A DNA stretch of 64,000 bases from Lacinutrix sp. WUR7 (GCF_016864015.1 NZ_CP045067.1:2862001-2926000), one strand, 5' to 3'. Counted from the first letter of the stretch, positions 18,872 to 28,579 are shown. Notes: generated from the sequence alone by a model not told the origin. A program made the numbers and translations.

Positions 18872-19318
18872 ATGAGAAAAATATGCTTTCTGTTGCTTTT
18901 GTTATGTACTATCATATCTTGTGACAATGATGATGATGTTAATAATGATGCAACTAATCAGGACCAATGTAATTATCAAGGGTTCTCTTATTTGGATACC
19001 AATAATAATGACCAAACATTAATTGCGGAATCTGAATTAAATACACAACATTTTCCGAATGCAAGTAACGGACCTTATGGTGCTCCGGGAATAGAAATAG
19101 CATCGTTCACAAGTTCTCCAACGTTGTTTTTTACAACTAATGTCATAGAGCTAAATGAAACTGGAACGGGTTGGATTTCCATAAATGGTGCCGAATTAGA
19201 AGCGGTAACAGTTACTTGTCAACGTGCAGGAACAGCAGTAGGAGATGAGATACGATTGGATGTTGTCTATGGAGTAGTTGAAGTCGAGTTTTGTGTTGTT
19301 ATTGATGAAGTTTTATAG
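18872..19318 (+). CDS. Small lipoprotein, tandem paralogue
   Basis: A 148-residue lipoprotein: MRKICFLLLLLCTIISC, lipid-carrying Cys at about 17, then the acidic CDNDDDVN typical of Bacteroidota surface lipoproteins. The mature part has conserved cysteines shared with the preceding gene (CNYQGF, VTCQRAG, FCVVID). No known domain. It is a tandem duplicate of the upstream gene after a gap of about 120 bases. Confidence 0.82.
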   Translation: MRKICFLLLLLCTIISCDNDDDVNNDATNQDQCNYQGFSYLDTNNNDQTLIAESELNTQHFPNASNGPYGAPGIEIASFTSSPTLFFTTNVIELNETGTGWISINGAELEAVTVTCQRAGTAVGDEIRLDVVYGVVEVEFCVVIDEVL

Positions 19319-19420
19319 ATATAATTTAATATCCAATAAAATAAAAGTAATAGAAACAGTCTAAGTTTGAAACGGTTAATGGATGTGAAATCTAAGTGGC
19401 CAAAACAACTGCAAAACCAT

Positions 19421-19428
19421 TATATTTG
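19421..19428 (+). promoter_or_regulatory. -7 element of the kinase/LytTR operon
   Basis: TATATTTG is a perfect TAnnTTTG match. No clear TTG -33 box is seen at the expected distance. The transcript would start near 19433 and run into the leader hairpin. Confidence 0.55.
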
Positions 19429-19465
19429 TAATACAACATAAAAGTAAATACTATTGAAACATAAA

Positions 19466-19506
19466 AAACGCCATATCACAATGCTATCCCTTTGGATATG
19501 GCGTTT
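19466..19506 (+). promoter_or_regulatory. Leader hairpin at the start of the sensor-kinase gene
   Basis: A 12-base stem (19466-19477 with 19495-19506; core CGCCATATC/GATATGGCG with flanking AAA/TTT), 17-base loop, then TATTTTC. It resembles an intrinsic terminator or attenuator. The loop holds the ATG at 19481, one of the possible kinase start codons. Confidence 0.6.
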
Positions 19507-22402
19507 ATTTTCAGTGTTTCCTATTTTTTTTAAACAGAAGGAAAGAACAGCAAAACTAAAAACTCTAGCTTTCTTTGCCTATTTTTCGGTAGCAACTTCC
19601 TTAGCACAACAATACACCAATTATTCTACAAAAAATGGTTTACCAAGTAATCATGTATATACTATTATACAAGATGCTAAAGGCTTTATGTGGTTTTTAA
19701 CCGATAAGGGAATGACCAGGTTTAATGGAAACCAATTAATAACATTTACAACAAAAGATGGATTGCCAAATAATGATGTTTGGGATGCGTATCCAACTCC
19801 AGATGGTAACGTTTGGTATATGTCTAAATCTGCAAGTCTAGGGTATGTAAAAGAAGATTCTATTCGATCCTTTCCTAATAGCAATAAAAACAAAATTATT
19901 AATCCCATATATTCTTCTCAAGTTGGTGATTCTGTTTTTCCGTCTGGTCCAAATAGAACCTTTACGTTAAAAGACAATCAATGGATTGGTGAGTCGGTTA
20001 AATCATTAAACACTTTTTTTTTAGACAGAATAAAAGTAAGACAAAGTAATGTGGCTAATATTGCCTTTAAAGAAAAGGGAGAAATAGAATTATACGATAA
20101 AAAAAATAATGTAATAACTAGTTTTTATTCTAAAGACATCCATGGAAAAACTGGAGCTAGAGGACAATTAAATGATAGTTTGTTTTTCTGGACCACAAAT
20201 AAAAATTATTCGATACTTAATTTTAATACCTTAAAAGTAAAAACAATTCATTTAAAAAAATCTATAGGTATAGATGAGGTTAAAAATCTTCGAATTAATT
20301 TAGTGAATGGAGGATTGCAAATTTCGGGTAACGGATTTGTAGCAAAACTAGATGAAAAATATGAAATAGTTAATCCGTTCTTCTTTCCTAAAAATATGCA
20401 AGGCCATTTTGGTTTTATAGATAAATTGAATACCATTTGGATCGCAACTTTTAATAACGGCGTTTACAAGCTGCCTTATGTAAAGAAAAATGTAAAATAT
20501 GAATTACTTAATGATAAAATTCAAAGCTTTAATATAATTGATAAAGAGTTAATTGTAGGAGTATATGAAAAGGGATTTTATAAATACCATAAAAAAGAAA
20601 AGGTCTTTAAAGAATTTATTAAAAGTAAAGATTATGTTTTTGGTGCAAGCCAAATAAAACCAATAAACACCAATTTTTACTTGTTTAAAAATACCATTTT
20701 AAAAGAAGTAAATGGAGTTGTTTCTTTATTAGATCTTTCCGAAATCTATAAACAAGAATATGTCATAAATGAATTAGGGAGAAAACTATTGTATTTTGAT
20801 GACAAATTATATGGTAACTTTTCCTTCGGAATTAATCAACTAAATTTAAATTCTTTGAAAATTGAAAAAGAATTTCGTCAAAAAGGAGCAAATGATATTG
20901 TATGTTTTAAAGACCGTTTATTAATAGCAACTACCAATGGTTTAAAGGAAATTAAAAATGATTCCTTACACCCTATAATATTTGAGAATAAAACATTTAA
21001 TAAATCTATTTTAAGTATTAAAAAAATGGATGACACTAATATCATAATTAATACGGATGGTTTTGGTGCGTATATTTCAGATTTAAAAGAGATAAAACCT
21101 TTGGTTTCTACTGCATTTTTAATTGTTGAAGAAGCTTTTATTCAAGACGAAAATTTATGGCTAGCAACAAATACTGGCGTTCTAAAATTTACAAAAAATA
21201 ATAGTGATTATCAATTAGAAAAACAATTTACAATAGAAGATGGTTTACCAACAGATCATATAAATACGGTGTTTGTAGATGATGAGAACTTAATAGTAGG
21301 TACCAATAATGGCATAGCAATTTTACCAAAAAAGAAAGAAAGCATACCGCAATTATTAGATGTCTACATTGATAAAGCCAAGTATAATAAAAAGCATATA
21401 ACTACAGATAACGCTACATTTAAATATACAGAAAACAACAACGTCAATATAACAGTAGCAAATATCGATTTCTCAGAAAATAACACAGATTTTTTGTACG
21501 ATTTTAAACTAGAGCCTTCTCAAAAAGAATGGACAACAACTAATACTAATATTTTTAACTTTAATAACTTACAACCAGATAGTTATATTTTTCATTTTAA
21601 ATCTGGGAATATAAATAAGCAGTTACGGTTTACTATAAAACCATTGTGGTGGCAAACATTTTGGTTTAAAGGTTTAGTTATATTGTTTGGTGTTTTTTTA
21701 GTAGCGTTAATTTCTAGATTTTTTGTGAGACGTTCTCAATTTAAAAAAAATCAAAAAATTTTTGAAGATAAACGCTTAAGCGAATTACAGCTAAAAGCAC
21801 TACGCTCGCAAATGAATCCACATTTTGTATTCAACTCGCTTTCTGCAATACAATATTATATTGGTGAAAATGATTTTGAGGCTTCAGAAACCTATTTAGT
21901 AAAGTTTTCCAAGCTTATTCGTCAATTTTTTGAACTTTCTAAAGAAAATGAAATTTCTTTGGCTATAGAAATAAGCTTGCTAAACAATTACTTAGAAATA
22001 GAAAAACTTCGTTTTAAAGAAAAACTAAATTTCACTATAAATGTAGATCCTAGTTTAGATAAGGAAAATACAAAAATACCAACCATGTTATTACAGCCAA
22101 TAGTAGAAAATGCTGTAAATCATGGCGTTTTTAATAAAATGGAAAATGGGTTGGTAGCATTGCGTTTTATTTATATAGATACCCAAACATTTAAAGTCGA
22201 AATTATAGATGATGGCGTAGGTTTTGTTAACACAAAAAAGCGACAAAATAAAAATGTTAAGTCGTCTAACGTTTTAAAAGATAGATTGCATTTTTTAAAT
22301 TATTCCGAAAAATGGCAAATCAGTTATAAAGAAGAAGAAGTACATCCAAATAAAAAGGATAAAGGCAATAAATCGGTTTTTTTAATTAAGATAATTAAAT
22401 GA
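19481..22402 (+). CDS. Sensor histidine kinase with periplasmic propeller (LytS/YpdA class)
   Basis: About 973 residues. A signal-peptide-like N-terminus (ATSLAQQ), a beta-propeller of two-component-regulator repeats (GLPSNHVYTIIQDAKGFMWF, GLPTDHINTVFVDDENLIVG), a Y_Y_Y-type strand region, one membrane helix (WFKGLVILFGVFLVALIS), then a His_kinase domain with LRSQMNPHFVFNSLSA (phospho-His) and an ATPase N-box LLQPIVENAVNHG. The next gene overlaps the stop by 4 bases and is a LytTR regulator, so they form a pair. Start uncertain: TTG 19454, ATG 19481 (inside the hairpin loop) or GTG 19514, which would follow the hairpin and also keep the signal peptide. Confidence 0.9.
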   Translation: MLSLWIWRLFSVFPIFFKQKERTAKLKTLAFFAYFSVATSLAQQYTNYSTKNGLPSNHVYTIIQDAKGFMWFLTDKGMTRFNGNQLITFTTKDGLPNNDVWDAYPTPDGNVWYMSKSASLGYVKEDSIRSFPNSNKNKIINPIYSSQVGDSVFPSGPNRTFTLKDNQWIGESVKSLNTFFLDRIKVRQSNVANIAFKEKGEIELYDKKNNVITSFYSKDIHGKTGARGQLNDSLFFWTTNKNYSILNFNTLKVKTIHLKKSIGIDEVKNLRINLVNGGLQISGNGFVAKLDEKYEIVNPFFFPKNMQGHFGFIDKLNTIWIATFNNGVYKLPYVKKNVKYELLNDKIQSFNIIDKELIVGVYEKGFYKYHKKEKVFKEFIKSKDYVFGASQIKPINTNFYLFKNTILKEVNGVVSLLDLSEIYKQEYVINELGRKLLYFDDKLYGNFSFGINQLNLNSLKIEKEFRQKGANDIVCFKDRLLIATTNGLKEIKNDSLHPIIFENKTFNKSILSIKKMDDTNIIINTDGFGAYISDLKEIKPLVSTAFLIVEEAFIQDENLWLATNTGVLKFTKNNSDYQLEKQFTIEDGLPTDHINTVFVDDENLIVGTNNGIAILPKKKESIPQLLDVYIDKAKYNKKHITTDNATFKYTENNNVNITVANIDFSENNTDFLYDFKLEPSQKEWTTTNTNIFNFNNLQPDSYIFHFKSGNINKQLRFTIKPLWWQTFWFKGLVILFGVFLVALISRFFVRRSQFKKNQKIFEDKRLSELQLKALRSQMNPHFVFNSLSAIQYYIGENDFEASETYLVKFSKLIRQFFELSKENEISLAIEISLLNNYLEIEKLRFKEKLNFTINVDPSLDKENTKIPTMLLQPIVENAVNHGVFNKMENGLVALRFIYIDTQTFKVEIIDDGVGFVNTKKRQNKNVKSSNVLKDRLHFLNYSEKWQISYKEEEVHPNKKDKGNKSVFLIKIIK

Positions 22403-23142
22403 TGAGTAATATAACAGCCATATTGGTAGATGATGAGGTTTCAAACTTAAAGGGGTTACAACGTAAAATGGAAAAACTGTTTCCTAATGTTCAAATTACT
22501 GGCGCTTTTCAAAAACCAGAAGATGCCATAGAAGCTATTCAGCAACAAGAACCAAATATTCTATTTTTAGATATTGAAATGCCTAGAATTAGTGGTTTTG
22601 AGTTACTTGCTAAATTAAATAAAATCAATTTTCAAGTTATTTTTGTAACGGCTTATAACGAATATGCTTTGGAAGCTTTTAAAAAAAATGCTATAGATTA
22701 TGTTTTAAAACCTATAGATAATGACGATTTAGTGGAAGCTGTACATAAAGCAATCGATCTTGTGAAATTAAAAAAGGAAAGTGAAAACAATTCGAAATTA
22801 GTTACCTTATTAGAAGAAAATATAGCTAAAAACAATAAGATAATAGTACCAACGCAAAAAGGAGTTTCTTTTATACCACAAGATGAGGTGTTGCATTTAG
22901 AAGGTTATGAAGGGTATACCAAAATTCATTTAATAAATAATACGACAATAATAAGTTCTTACAATTTAGGTAAGTTTGAAAAATTACTAAACACCAAATT
23001 TTTTAAATGCCATAAATCGCACATTATAAATCTTGATAAAGTGCGTCATTTTGAAAATGAAGGATATGTGGTTTTAGATAATACGTACCGGGTACCAATA
23101 TCTAAAACCAATAGAAAGGCCTTTTTAAGTTTGTTTAGTTAG
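22399..23142 (+). CDS. LytTR-family response regulator
   Basis: A 247-residue regulator: a receiver domain with acidic pair DDE (11-13), phospho-Asp in LFLDIEMPR (Asp 58) and Lys in DYVLKPID, followed by a LytTR DNA-binding domain (about 150-247, ending FFKCHKSHIINL and YRVPISKTNRKAF). It is expressed with the upstream kinase (ATG overlaps its stop: ATGA-type overlap). The targets are not known; LytTR proteins usually bind direct repeats one to two helical turns apart. Its 3' end overlaps the convergent gene by 8 bases. Confidence 0.95.
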   Translation: MMSNITAILVDDEVSNLKGLQRKMEKLFPNVQITGAFQKPEDAIEAIQQQEPNILFLDIEMPRISGFELLAKLNKINFQVIFVTAYNEYALEAFKKNAIDYVLKPIDNDDLVEAVHKAIDLVKLKKESENNSKLVTLLEENIAKNNKIIVPTQKGVSFIPQDEVLHLEGYEGYTKIHLINNTTIISSYNLGKFEKLLNTKFFKCHKSHIINLDKVRHFENEGYVVLDNTYRVPISKTNRKAFLSLFS

Positions 23143-24697
23143 TTTTATTTCCACCTAAATACATACAATCTTGTAAACTTTTCATACCATTAAAAGGAAC
23201 AGGAGTTTTTTCGTAACCATAAGTTCCACTTAGTTCTTTAGATAAGTTATGATCATCTACATTAATTTCAATATCATTCATTGTAAACTCGCAAGGATGC
23301 TCATATCCAGCAGCATGTGTGATTTCGATAAACTCTTTTCTAAATGTTTTAAAATATTGTGCTAATCGTACCGATTTTAAAGTAGGATCTATACCGCTTT
23401 GTAACCATTTACTTTGCGTAGCAACACCACTTGGACATTTATTAGTATGACATACTTGTGCTTGTATACAACCTATACTCATCATAGCTTCTCGAGCAAC
23501 ATTTATACAATCTGCTCCCATTGCAAAAGCCATTGCAGCTTTAGCGGGAAAACCTAATTTACCACTTCCAATAAATACAATACGTTCGCTTAGGCCTTTA
23601 CGTTGAAATAATTTATATAAATCTCCAAAACCGTAAACCCATGGTAAACTCACGTGATCTGCAAAACTTGGAGGAGCTGCTCCTGTACCGCCTTCACCAC
23701 CATCAACAGTAATGAAATCAGGACCTTTTCCTGTAGCTTTCATAATATCTGCTAGTTCTTCCCATTGCTCTAATTTCCCTATTGCCGCTTTAATACCAAC
23801 GGGTAATCCTGTTGCTTCTGCAATTTGCTCAATAAAATCTAACATTTCAGGAACATTACTAAATGCCTTGTGATTTGGCGGAGATAGTACATCTTTACCA
23901 ACTTCAACTCCTCTAATTTTAGCTATTTCTGGAGTTATTTTAGCTCCTGGTAAAACACCTCCTTTTCCTGGTTTTGCTCCTTGTGAAAGTTTTACTTCAA
24001 TAGCACGAATAAAAGGATTGTCCTCTACTAGTTTTATTAACTTTTCCATAGAAAAACCGCCATCTGCCGCGCGAACACCAAAATATCCTGTTCCAAAATG
24101 AAAAACAACATCTCCACCATGACTGTGGTGTGGAGATAAACCTCCTTCACCTGTATTATGATAAGCACCAGCAATTTTAATACCTTTATTCATAGATTCC
24201 ACAGCTTTAGCTGAAAGAGAACCAAAACTCATAGCAGAAACATTAATTACCGAAGCTGGTCTAAATGGTTTTTTACGTTGGTTAAATTCACCCATTATTT
24301 TTGCACAAGGTAAAAAGCAATGATCTATAGTATTTGGATGGTTTGGACCAATTTCATAAGGCATCATCGCATTATTGATAAAAATATGTTGGTGTGCATA
24401 AATATCTCTATCGGTACCAAAACCTTCGTAGTTATTTTCGTGTTTTGCAGAAGCGTAAATCCAACCACGTTCAATGCGATTGAATGGTAGCTCTTCTCTG
24501 TTGTTAGCAACAAAATATTGACGAATTTCTGGTCCGATGCTTTCAAACAGATAACGAACATGACCAACAATAGGAAAGTTATGGCTAATCGTGTGTGATT
24601 TTTGAACAAAGACATCTCGAATAGCTACTAATACTAAACCTATGATTATCCACATCCACCAAGATATAGCACTTAAAAAATTGAAAAGAGTTTCCAT
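23135..24697 (-). CDS. Membrane-anchored FMN-binding glutamate synthase family protein
   Basis: A 520-residue protein: one N-terminal membrane helix (about 12-29, WWMWIIIGLVLVAIR), then a GltB-type TIM-barrel FMN domain (SAMSFGSLSAKAV, GEGGLSPHH, VDGGEGGTGAAPPSF, GKLGFPAKAAMAFAMGAD) and the cysteine cluster CIQAQVCHTNKCPSGVATQ that binds the Fe-S cluster in glutamate synthase. The glutaminase half is absent, so it is not a complete GOGAT; its reaction is unknown. A TATTTTTG (24722-24715) gives a -7 box on the minus strand. Confidence 0.92.
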   Translation of the reverse strand: METLFNFLSAISWWMWIIIGLVLVAIRDVFVQKSHTISHNFPIVGHVRYLFESIGPEIRQYFVANNREELPFNRIERGWIYASAKHENNYEGFGTDRDIYAHQHIFINNAMMPYEIGPNHPNTIDHCFLPCAKIMGEFNQRKKPFRPASVINVSAMSFGSLSAKAVESMNKGIKIAGAYHNTGEGGLSPHHSHGGDVVFHFGTGYFGVRAADGGFSMEKLIKLVEDNPFIRAIEVKLSQGAKPGKGGVLPGAKITPEIAKIRGVEVGKDVLSPPNHKAFSNVPEMLDFIEQIAEATGLPVGIKAAIGKLEQWEELADIMKATGKGPDFITVDGGEGGTGAAPPSFADHVSLPWVYGFGDLYKLFQRKGLSERIVFIGSGKLGFPAKAAMAFAMGADCINVAREAMMSIGCIQAQVCHTNKCPSGVATQSKWLQSGIDPTLKSVRLAQYFKTFRKEFIEITHAAGYEHPCEFTMNDIEINVDDHNLSKELSGTYGYEKTPVPFNGMKSLQDCMYLGGNKTN

Positions 24698-24920
24698 TTT
24701 GAATGTTTTTTGTTCAAAAATATAAATTAAAAGGGGATGTACTTTATAAAAAGTAAAAAAACCATTTTAAAGTTTAAAATTAAAAGTTAATACTTTCACT
24801 GGATGCTTTTTTAAATCTATTAAAAAGGTAAAGTGAAATTGTTTGGAAGATAATTTCAATGTAAAGACTGAAAAACAATCACTTCTAATAACGTGTTGAT
24901 TATCAGTATTTAATATTGGT

Positions 24921-24947
24921 TTTACGTACTACGTACCCCTACGTAAA
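24921..24947. promoter_or_regulatory. Triple TACGTA inverted-repeat site
   Basis: TACGTA occurs at 24923-24928, 24930-24935 and 24940-24945. The outer two sit in inverted TTTACGTA...TACGTAAA arms 11 bases apart. Probably a transcription-factor binding site, about 100 bases upstream of the broken secreted-protein gene. The factor is unknown. Confidence 0.45.
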
Positions 24948-25045
24948 TTGATGCGGCTCTAATGCTTTATCAATGGGAATGTGATAATTTGCATGATAAA
25001 GTTGATCGCTATTAAGCAATACCTAACATTTTATTACTATACCCA

Positions 25046-25216
25046 ATGAAAAGAAAACTACTTATTTTAACAATATGTCTGTTTATATTCTTTTGCGCAA
25101 ATGCACAATACACTTCTATTCCAGATTCAAATTTTGAGCAAGAATTAATAAACGATGGTCATTGGTTAAGATATTCAAAAATAAAAAAAAGGAAGCAATA
25201 CTGTAATTGTTTATAA
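25046..25216 (+). pseudogene. N-terminal remnant of a secreted (probably T9SS/LRR-type) protein
   Basis: A 56-codon frame: a full signal peptide (MKRKLLILTICLFIFFCANA) and then QYTSIPDSNFEQELIN, the typical start of flavobacterial secreted leucine-rich-repeat proteins (IPDxNFEQALIxLG). It runs into unrelated sequence after GHWLRYS and stops at 25216. Only the N-terminus is left, so this looks like a deletion remnant. An independent short secreted peptide is less likely. Confidence 0.6.
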
Positions 25217-25285
25217 TTATTAATAATTCTGAAGCATAAAAACACAGGGATTGGTTATTTTCACGTTTTATAAAAGGAAAGAGAT

Positions 25286-27646
25286 TTGGAGAAGTATTTA
25301 AGTCAGTTAAACGAAGCACAATTAGCACCAACTATTCAAAAAGATGGTCCTATGATTGTCATTGCAGGAGCAGGTTCCGGTAAAACACGTGTGCTTACCT
25401 ATAGAATTGCATATTTAATGAGTCAAGGTGTAGACTCGTTTAACATATTAGCACTAACCTTTACCAATAAGGCTGCTAAAGAAATGAAAGAACGTATTTC
25501 CACTATTGTTGGTAATGAAGCCAAGAATTTATGGATGGGAACGTTTCACTCTGTATTTGCTAAAATCCTTCGTTTTGAAGGACACCATTTAGGATTTCCA
25601 AGTAATTTCACCATTTATGACGCGCAAGATTCACAGCGTCTTTTGGGTTCTATTATAAAAGAAATGGGCCTAGAAAAAGATATCTATAAAACCAAACAGG
25701 TTTTTAGTAGAATATCTTCCTATAAAAATAATTTAATCACCGTTAAAGCATACTTTAAGAACCCAGAATTAATGGAAGCCGATGTCATGACACGACGACC
25801 AAAAATGGGAGAGATTTACAAAGAATATGTAGATCGTTGTTTTAAAGCGGGTTGTATGGATTTTGATGATTTGTTACTGCGTACCAATGAGTTGTTAACG
25901 CGTTTTCCTAATGTTTTAGCACAATATCAAGATAAGTTTAGATATATCTTAGTAGATGAGTACCAAGATACAAACCATAGTCAATACCTTATTGTTCGTG
26001 CATTAGCAGATCGTTTTCAAAATATATGTGTGGTAGGAGATGATGCGCAAAGTATTTACGCCTTCCGTGGTGCAAATATTAATAATATCTTGAATTTCCA
26101 GAAGGATTACGATGATGTGAAACTTTTTAGACTAGAACAAAATTATCGCTCTACAAAAAACATAGTTGGTGCTGCCAATTCGGTTATTGAACATAATAAA
26201 ACCAAAATTGATAAAGTAGTTTGGACCGCAAATGACGAAGGAGAAAAGGTAAAAGTAAATCGTTCCTTAACCGATGGTGATGAAGGACGTTTTGTTGCAG
26301 GAACTATTTGGGACGAAAAAATGAATAAGCAATTACACAACAGTGATTTTGCCGTTTTATATCGTACCAATGCGCAATCTCGTTCTATTGAAGATGCCTT
26401 ACGTAAACGCGATATTCCGTATCGTATTTATGGCGGACTGTCCTTTTACCAGCGTAAAGAAATTAAAGATGTAACGGCGTATTTACGTTTAATACTTAAT
26501 CCTGCAGATGAGGAAGCACTAAAACGTGTTATTAATTATCCTGCAAGGGGAATTGGACAAACCACTATAGACCGACTTGTAGTTGCTGCCAATGGTTATG
26601 GTAAAACCATGTTTGAAGTTTTACAAAACCTAGATAAAGTAGAAATTAATATCAATAACGGAACGAAAAATAAGTTGCGTGATTTTGTGACTTTAATTGA
26701 AAGTTACCAAGTAATGAATCAAACGGCAAATGCATTTGATTTAGCAGAACATGTTACTAAAAGTAGCGGATTAATACGCGAATTTAATAAAGACGGTACA
26801 CCAGAAGGTATTGTGCGTTTAGATAACGTACAAGAACTTTTAAATGGTATTAAAGATTTTGTGGAAGGACAAATGGAACTAGCAGATGCTGGAGACTCTT
26901 TGGCTGAATTTTTAGAAGATGTAGCCCTTGCTACAGATTTAGATGCTGATAAAGGCGACGCAGATCACGTAGCATTAATGACCATTCACTTAGCAAAAGG
27001 ATTAGAGTTTAATAATGTATTTATAGTTGGTTTAGAAGAAGATTTATTCCCTAGTGCTATGAGTATGAATACCCGTAGCGAACTAGAGGAGGAGCGTCGT
27101 TTGTTTTATGTGGCACTTACTAGAGCCGAAAAACAAGCCTACTTAACCTATGCTTTGTCTCGTTACAGATGGGGAAAATTAGTAGATTCAGAACCTAGTC
27201 GTTTTATTGATGAAATAGATGAGGGATTTGTAGAAAATACTACTCCAAAAGAAGAAAGACGATTTAACCCAATGTTAGATTCGGATATTTTTGGAGATAC
27301 ACCTCCTAGTAAAATTAGATTTAAAAAACCGAAAGAACTTACTTTTAAGAAAAAAGGAGCCGCTAAAAAAGAACCAGAAAACTTTAAAATAACAGCGCCA
27401 AAGCATTTAAAACCTGTTGCAAAAACTACTGCAAGTACTAGCGAAAATACAAACACAAATACAAACACAAACTTGTTTGATGGTGAATTAAGAGTTGGTA
27501 GCGTTGTAAAACATATGCGTTTTGGTAAAGGAGAAGTTTTAAAAATTGAAGGTGTTGGTGGCGATATGAAAGCAGAAATTAAGTTTCTAACTGGTGGCGT
27601 TAAGAAACTATTGCTTCGTTTTGCTAAGTTGCAGGTGGTAGGATAA
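25286..27646 (+). CDS. pcrA: UvrD/PcrA-type ATP-dependent DNA helicase
   Basis: A 786-residue superfamily 1A helicase, used in repair and replication. Motifs: Q-motif LNEAQLAPT, Walker A AGAGSGKTR, VDEYQDTNHSQY (motif II), GDDAQSIYAFRGA, VRFERNYRS-like LEQNYRSTKNI, MTIHLAKGLEF and VALTRAE. C-terminal Tudor-like domain VVKHMRFGKGEVLKIEG, after a low-complexity NTNTNTN stretch (27449-27472). The start is TTG (25286), chosen because the next Met lies inside the conserved DGPMIVIAGAG; an AAAGGAAAGAGA stretch just upstream may serve as ribosome-binding site. Confidence 0.93.
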   Translation: MEKYLSQLNEAQLAPTIQKDGPMIVIAGAGSGKTRVLTYRIAYLMSQGVDSFNILALTFTNKAAKEMKERISTIVGNEAKNLWMGTFHSVFAKILRFEGHHLGFPSNFTIYDAQDSQRLLGSIIKEMGLEKDIYKTKQVFSRISSYKNNLITVKAYFKNPELMEADVMTRRPKMGEIYKEYVDRCFKAGCMDFDDLLLRTNELLTRFPNVLAQYQDKFRYILVDEYQDTNHSQYLIVRALADRFQNICVVGDDAQSIYAFRGANINNILNFQKDYDDVKLFRLEQNYRSTKNIVGAANSVIEHNKTKIDKVVWTANDEGEKVKVNRSLTDGDEGRFVAGTIWDEKMNKQLHNSDFAVLYRTNAQSRSIEDALRKRDIPYRIYGGLSFYQRKEIKDVTAYLRLILNPADEEALKRVINYPARGIGQTTIDRLVVAANGYGKTMFEVLQNLDKVEININNGTKNKLRDFVTLIESYQVMNQTANAFDLAEHVTKSSGLIREFNKDGTPEGIVRLDNVQELLNGIKDFVEGQMELADAGDSLAEFLEDVALATDLDADKGDADHVALMTIHLAKGLEFNNVFIVGLEEDLFPSAMSMNTRSELEEERRLFYVALTRAEKQAYLTYALSRYRWGKLVDSEPSRFIDEIDEGFVENTTPKEERRFNPMLDSDIFGDTPPSKIRFKKPKELTFKKKGAAKKEPENFKITAPKHLKPVAKTTASTSENTNTNTNTNLFDGELRVGSVVKHMRFGKGEVLKIEGVGGDMKAEIKFLTGGVKKLLLRFAKLQVVG

Positions 27647-27659
27647 GTCTGTTCAGTCT

Positions 27660-28532
27660 TCAGTCTAAATGCGCTTCAATAAAAGTGTGTAGCTTAATCG
27701 TGGTATCTAGTAAGTTTAAGTCATCCCAAGCATGACCTTCTTCTTGGTATAAGGTGAAATCATGAATAACACCAAGGTCTTCCAATTTATCACGCATTGC
27801 TGTTCCTTGTGAAGTTGGTATTAAAGGATCTTCTCCACCATAAAATAAAATAGTTGGAGGCGCACTTGCGGTTACTTGGTGATACGGACTTACCTCTTCT
27901 AAATACGCAGTGGTTGTATCTACGCCAAATGTATTCAATATCGCTTGTAAGTTAGGATCTGTACTGTCTAGGTATGCAGGATCTGTAAAATTGGTAGGAC
28001 CAACAATACTGCAAAGCATTTTTGTTTGGTTATTTATATCAAAAGCATAGCTCCAAAGCATCGATAGATGTGCACCAGCACTCACACCAAGAAAACCTAG
28101 GTCGTCGGAAATAACATATTCGTTTTGCTTGTTTTTCAGGTGATTTACAACCGTTGTAATGTCATTTATTTGCATCGGATACGCTTGTGTAGTATTATCT
28201 GCCAACCTATAATTCATGTTTACAATTGCTATATTTGGCAAGTTTTGTTTCATATAAATCTTAAAATCATTCATATCTGTTTTATCCCCAGAAATCCAGC
28301 CGCCACCATGAACTAGTATCATGATTTTAGTGTCTTCTGTTCGGTTTGCAGGAAGATATAAGTCGAAAATTTGATCACTATCTGCGCCATAAGATATGTG
28401 CAACTCTTCATAAGACTCTAAGGGATTTAGAAGCATTTCATCCTTGCTATCCGTACTATTATTAGTATTATCACATGAAAATAGACCAATTAGAAAAAGG
28501 TACAATAATAAATGCCTGAAGATATTTCGCAT
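27660..28532 (-). CDS. Alpha/beta-hydrolase lipoprotein (BD-FAE/carboxylesterase type)
   Basis: A 290-residue lipoprotein with lipobox LFSC (Cys 20) followed by DNTNN. The oxyanion motif is HGGGW (75-79), the nucleophile elbow GVSAGAH (Ser 151), the Asp in GGEDPLIP (Asp 235) and the His in EEGHAWDD (His 267). It cleaves an ester or a related bond; the substrate is not determinable. It is cell-envelope bound. The gene is convergent with pcrA (13 bases between stops). Confidence 0.9.
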   Translation of the reverse strand: MRNIFRHLLLYLFLIGLFSCDNTNNSTDSKDEMLLNPLESYEELHISYGADSDQIFDLYLPANRTEDTKIMILVHGGGWISGDKTDMNDFKIYMKQNLPNIAIVNMNYRLADNTTQAYPMQINDITTVVNHLKNKQNEYVISDDLGFLGVSAGAHLSMLWSYAFDINNQTKMLCSIVGPTNFTDPAYLDSTDPNLQAILNTFGVDTTTAYLEEVSPYHQVTASAPPTILFYGGEDPLIPTSQGTAMRDKLEDLGVIHDFTLYQEEGHAWDDLNLLDTTIKLHTFIEAHLD

Positions 28533-28579
28533 AATAAATTAATTAACTACTTTGTAAACGTTTTTTAAAGATAGTTATT

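Larger units (their letters stand above)
24698..25285. other. 588-base gap with a clustered TACGTA site and a gene remnant
   Basis: Holds the promoter of the minus-strand FMN protein gene, the TACGTA cluster (24921-24947) and a truncated secreted-protein remnant (25046-25216). No other coding sequence or RNA gene was seen. Confidence 0.6.
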
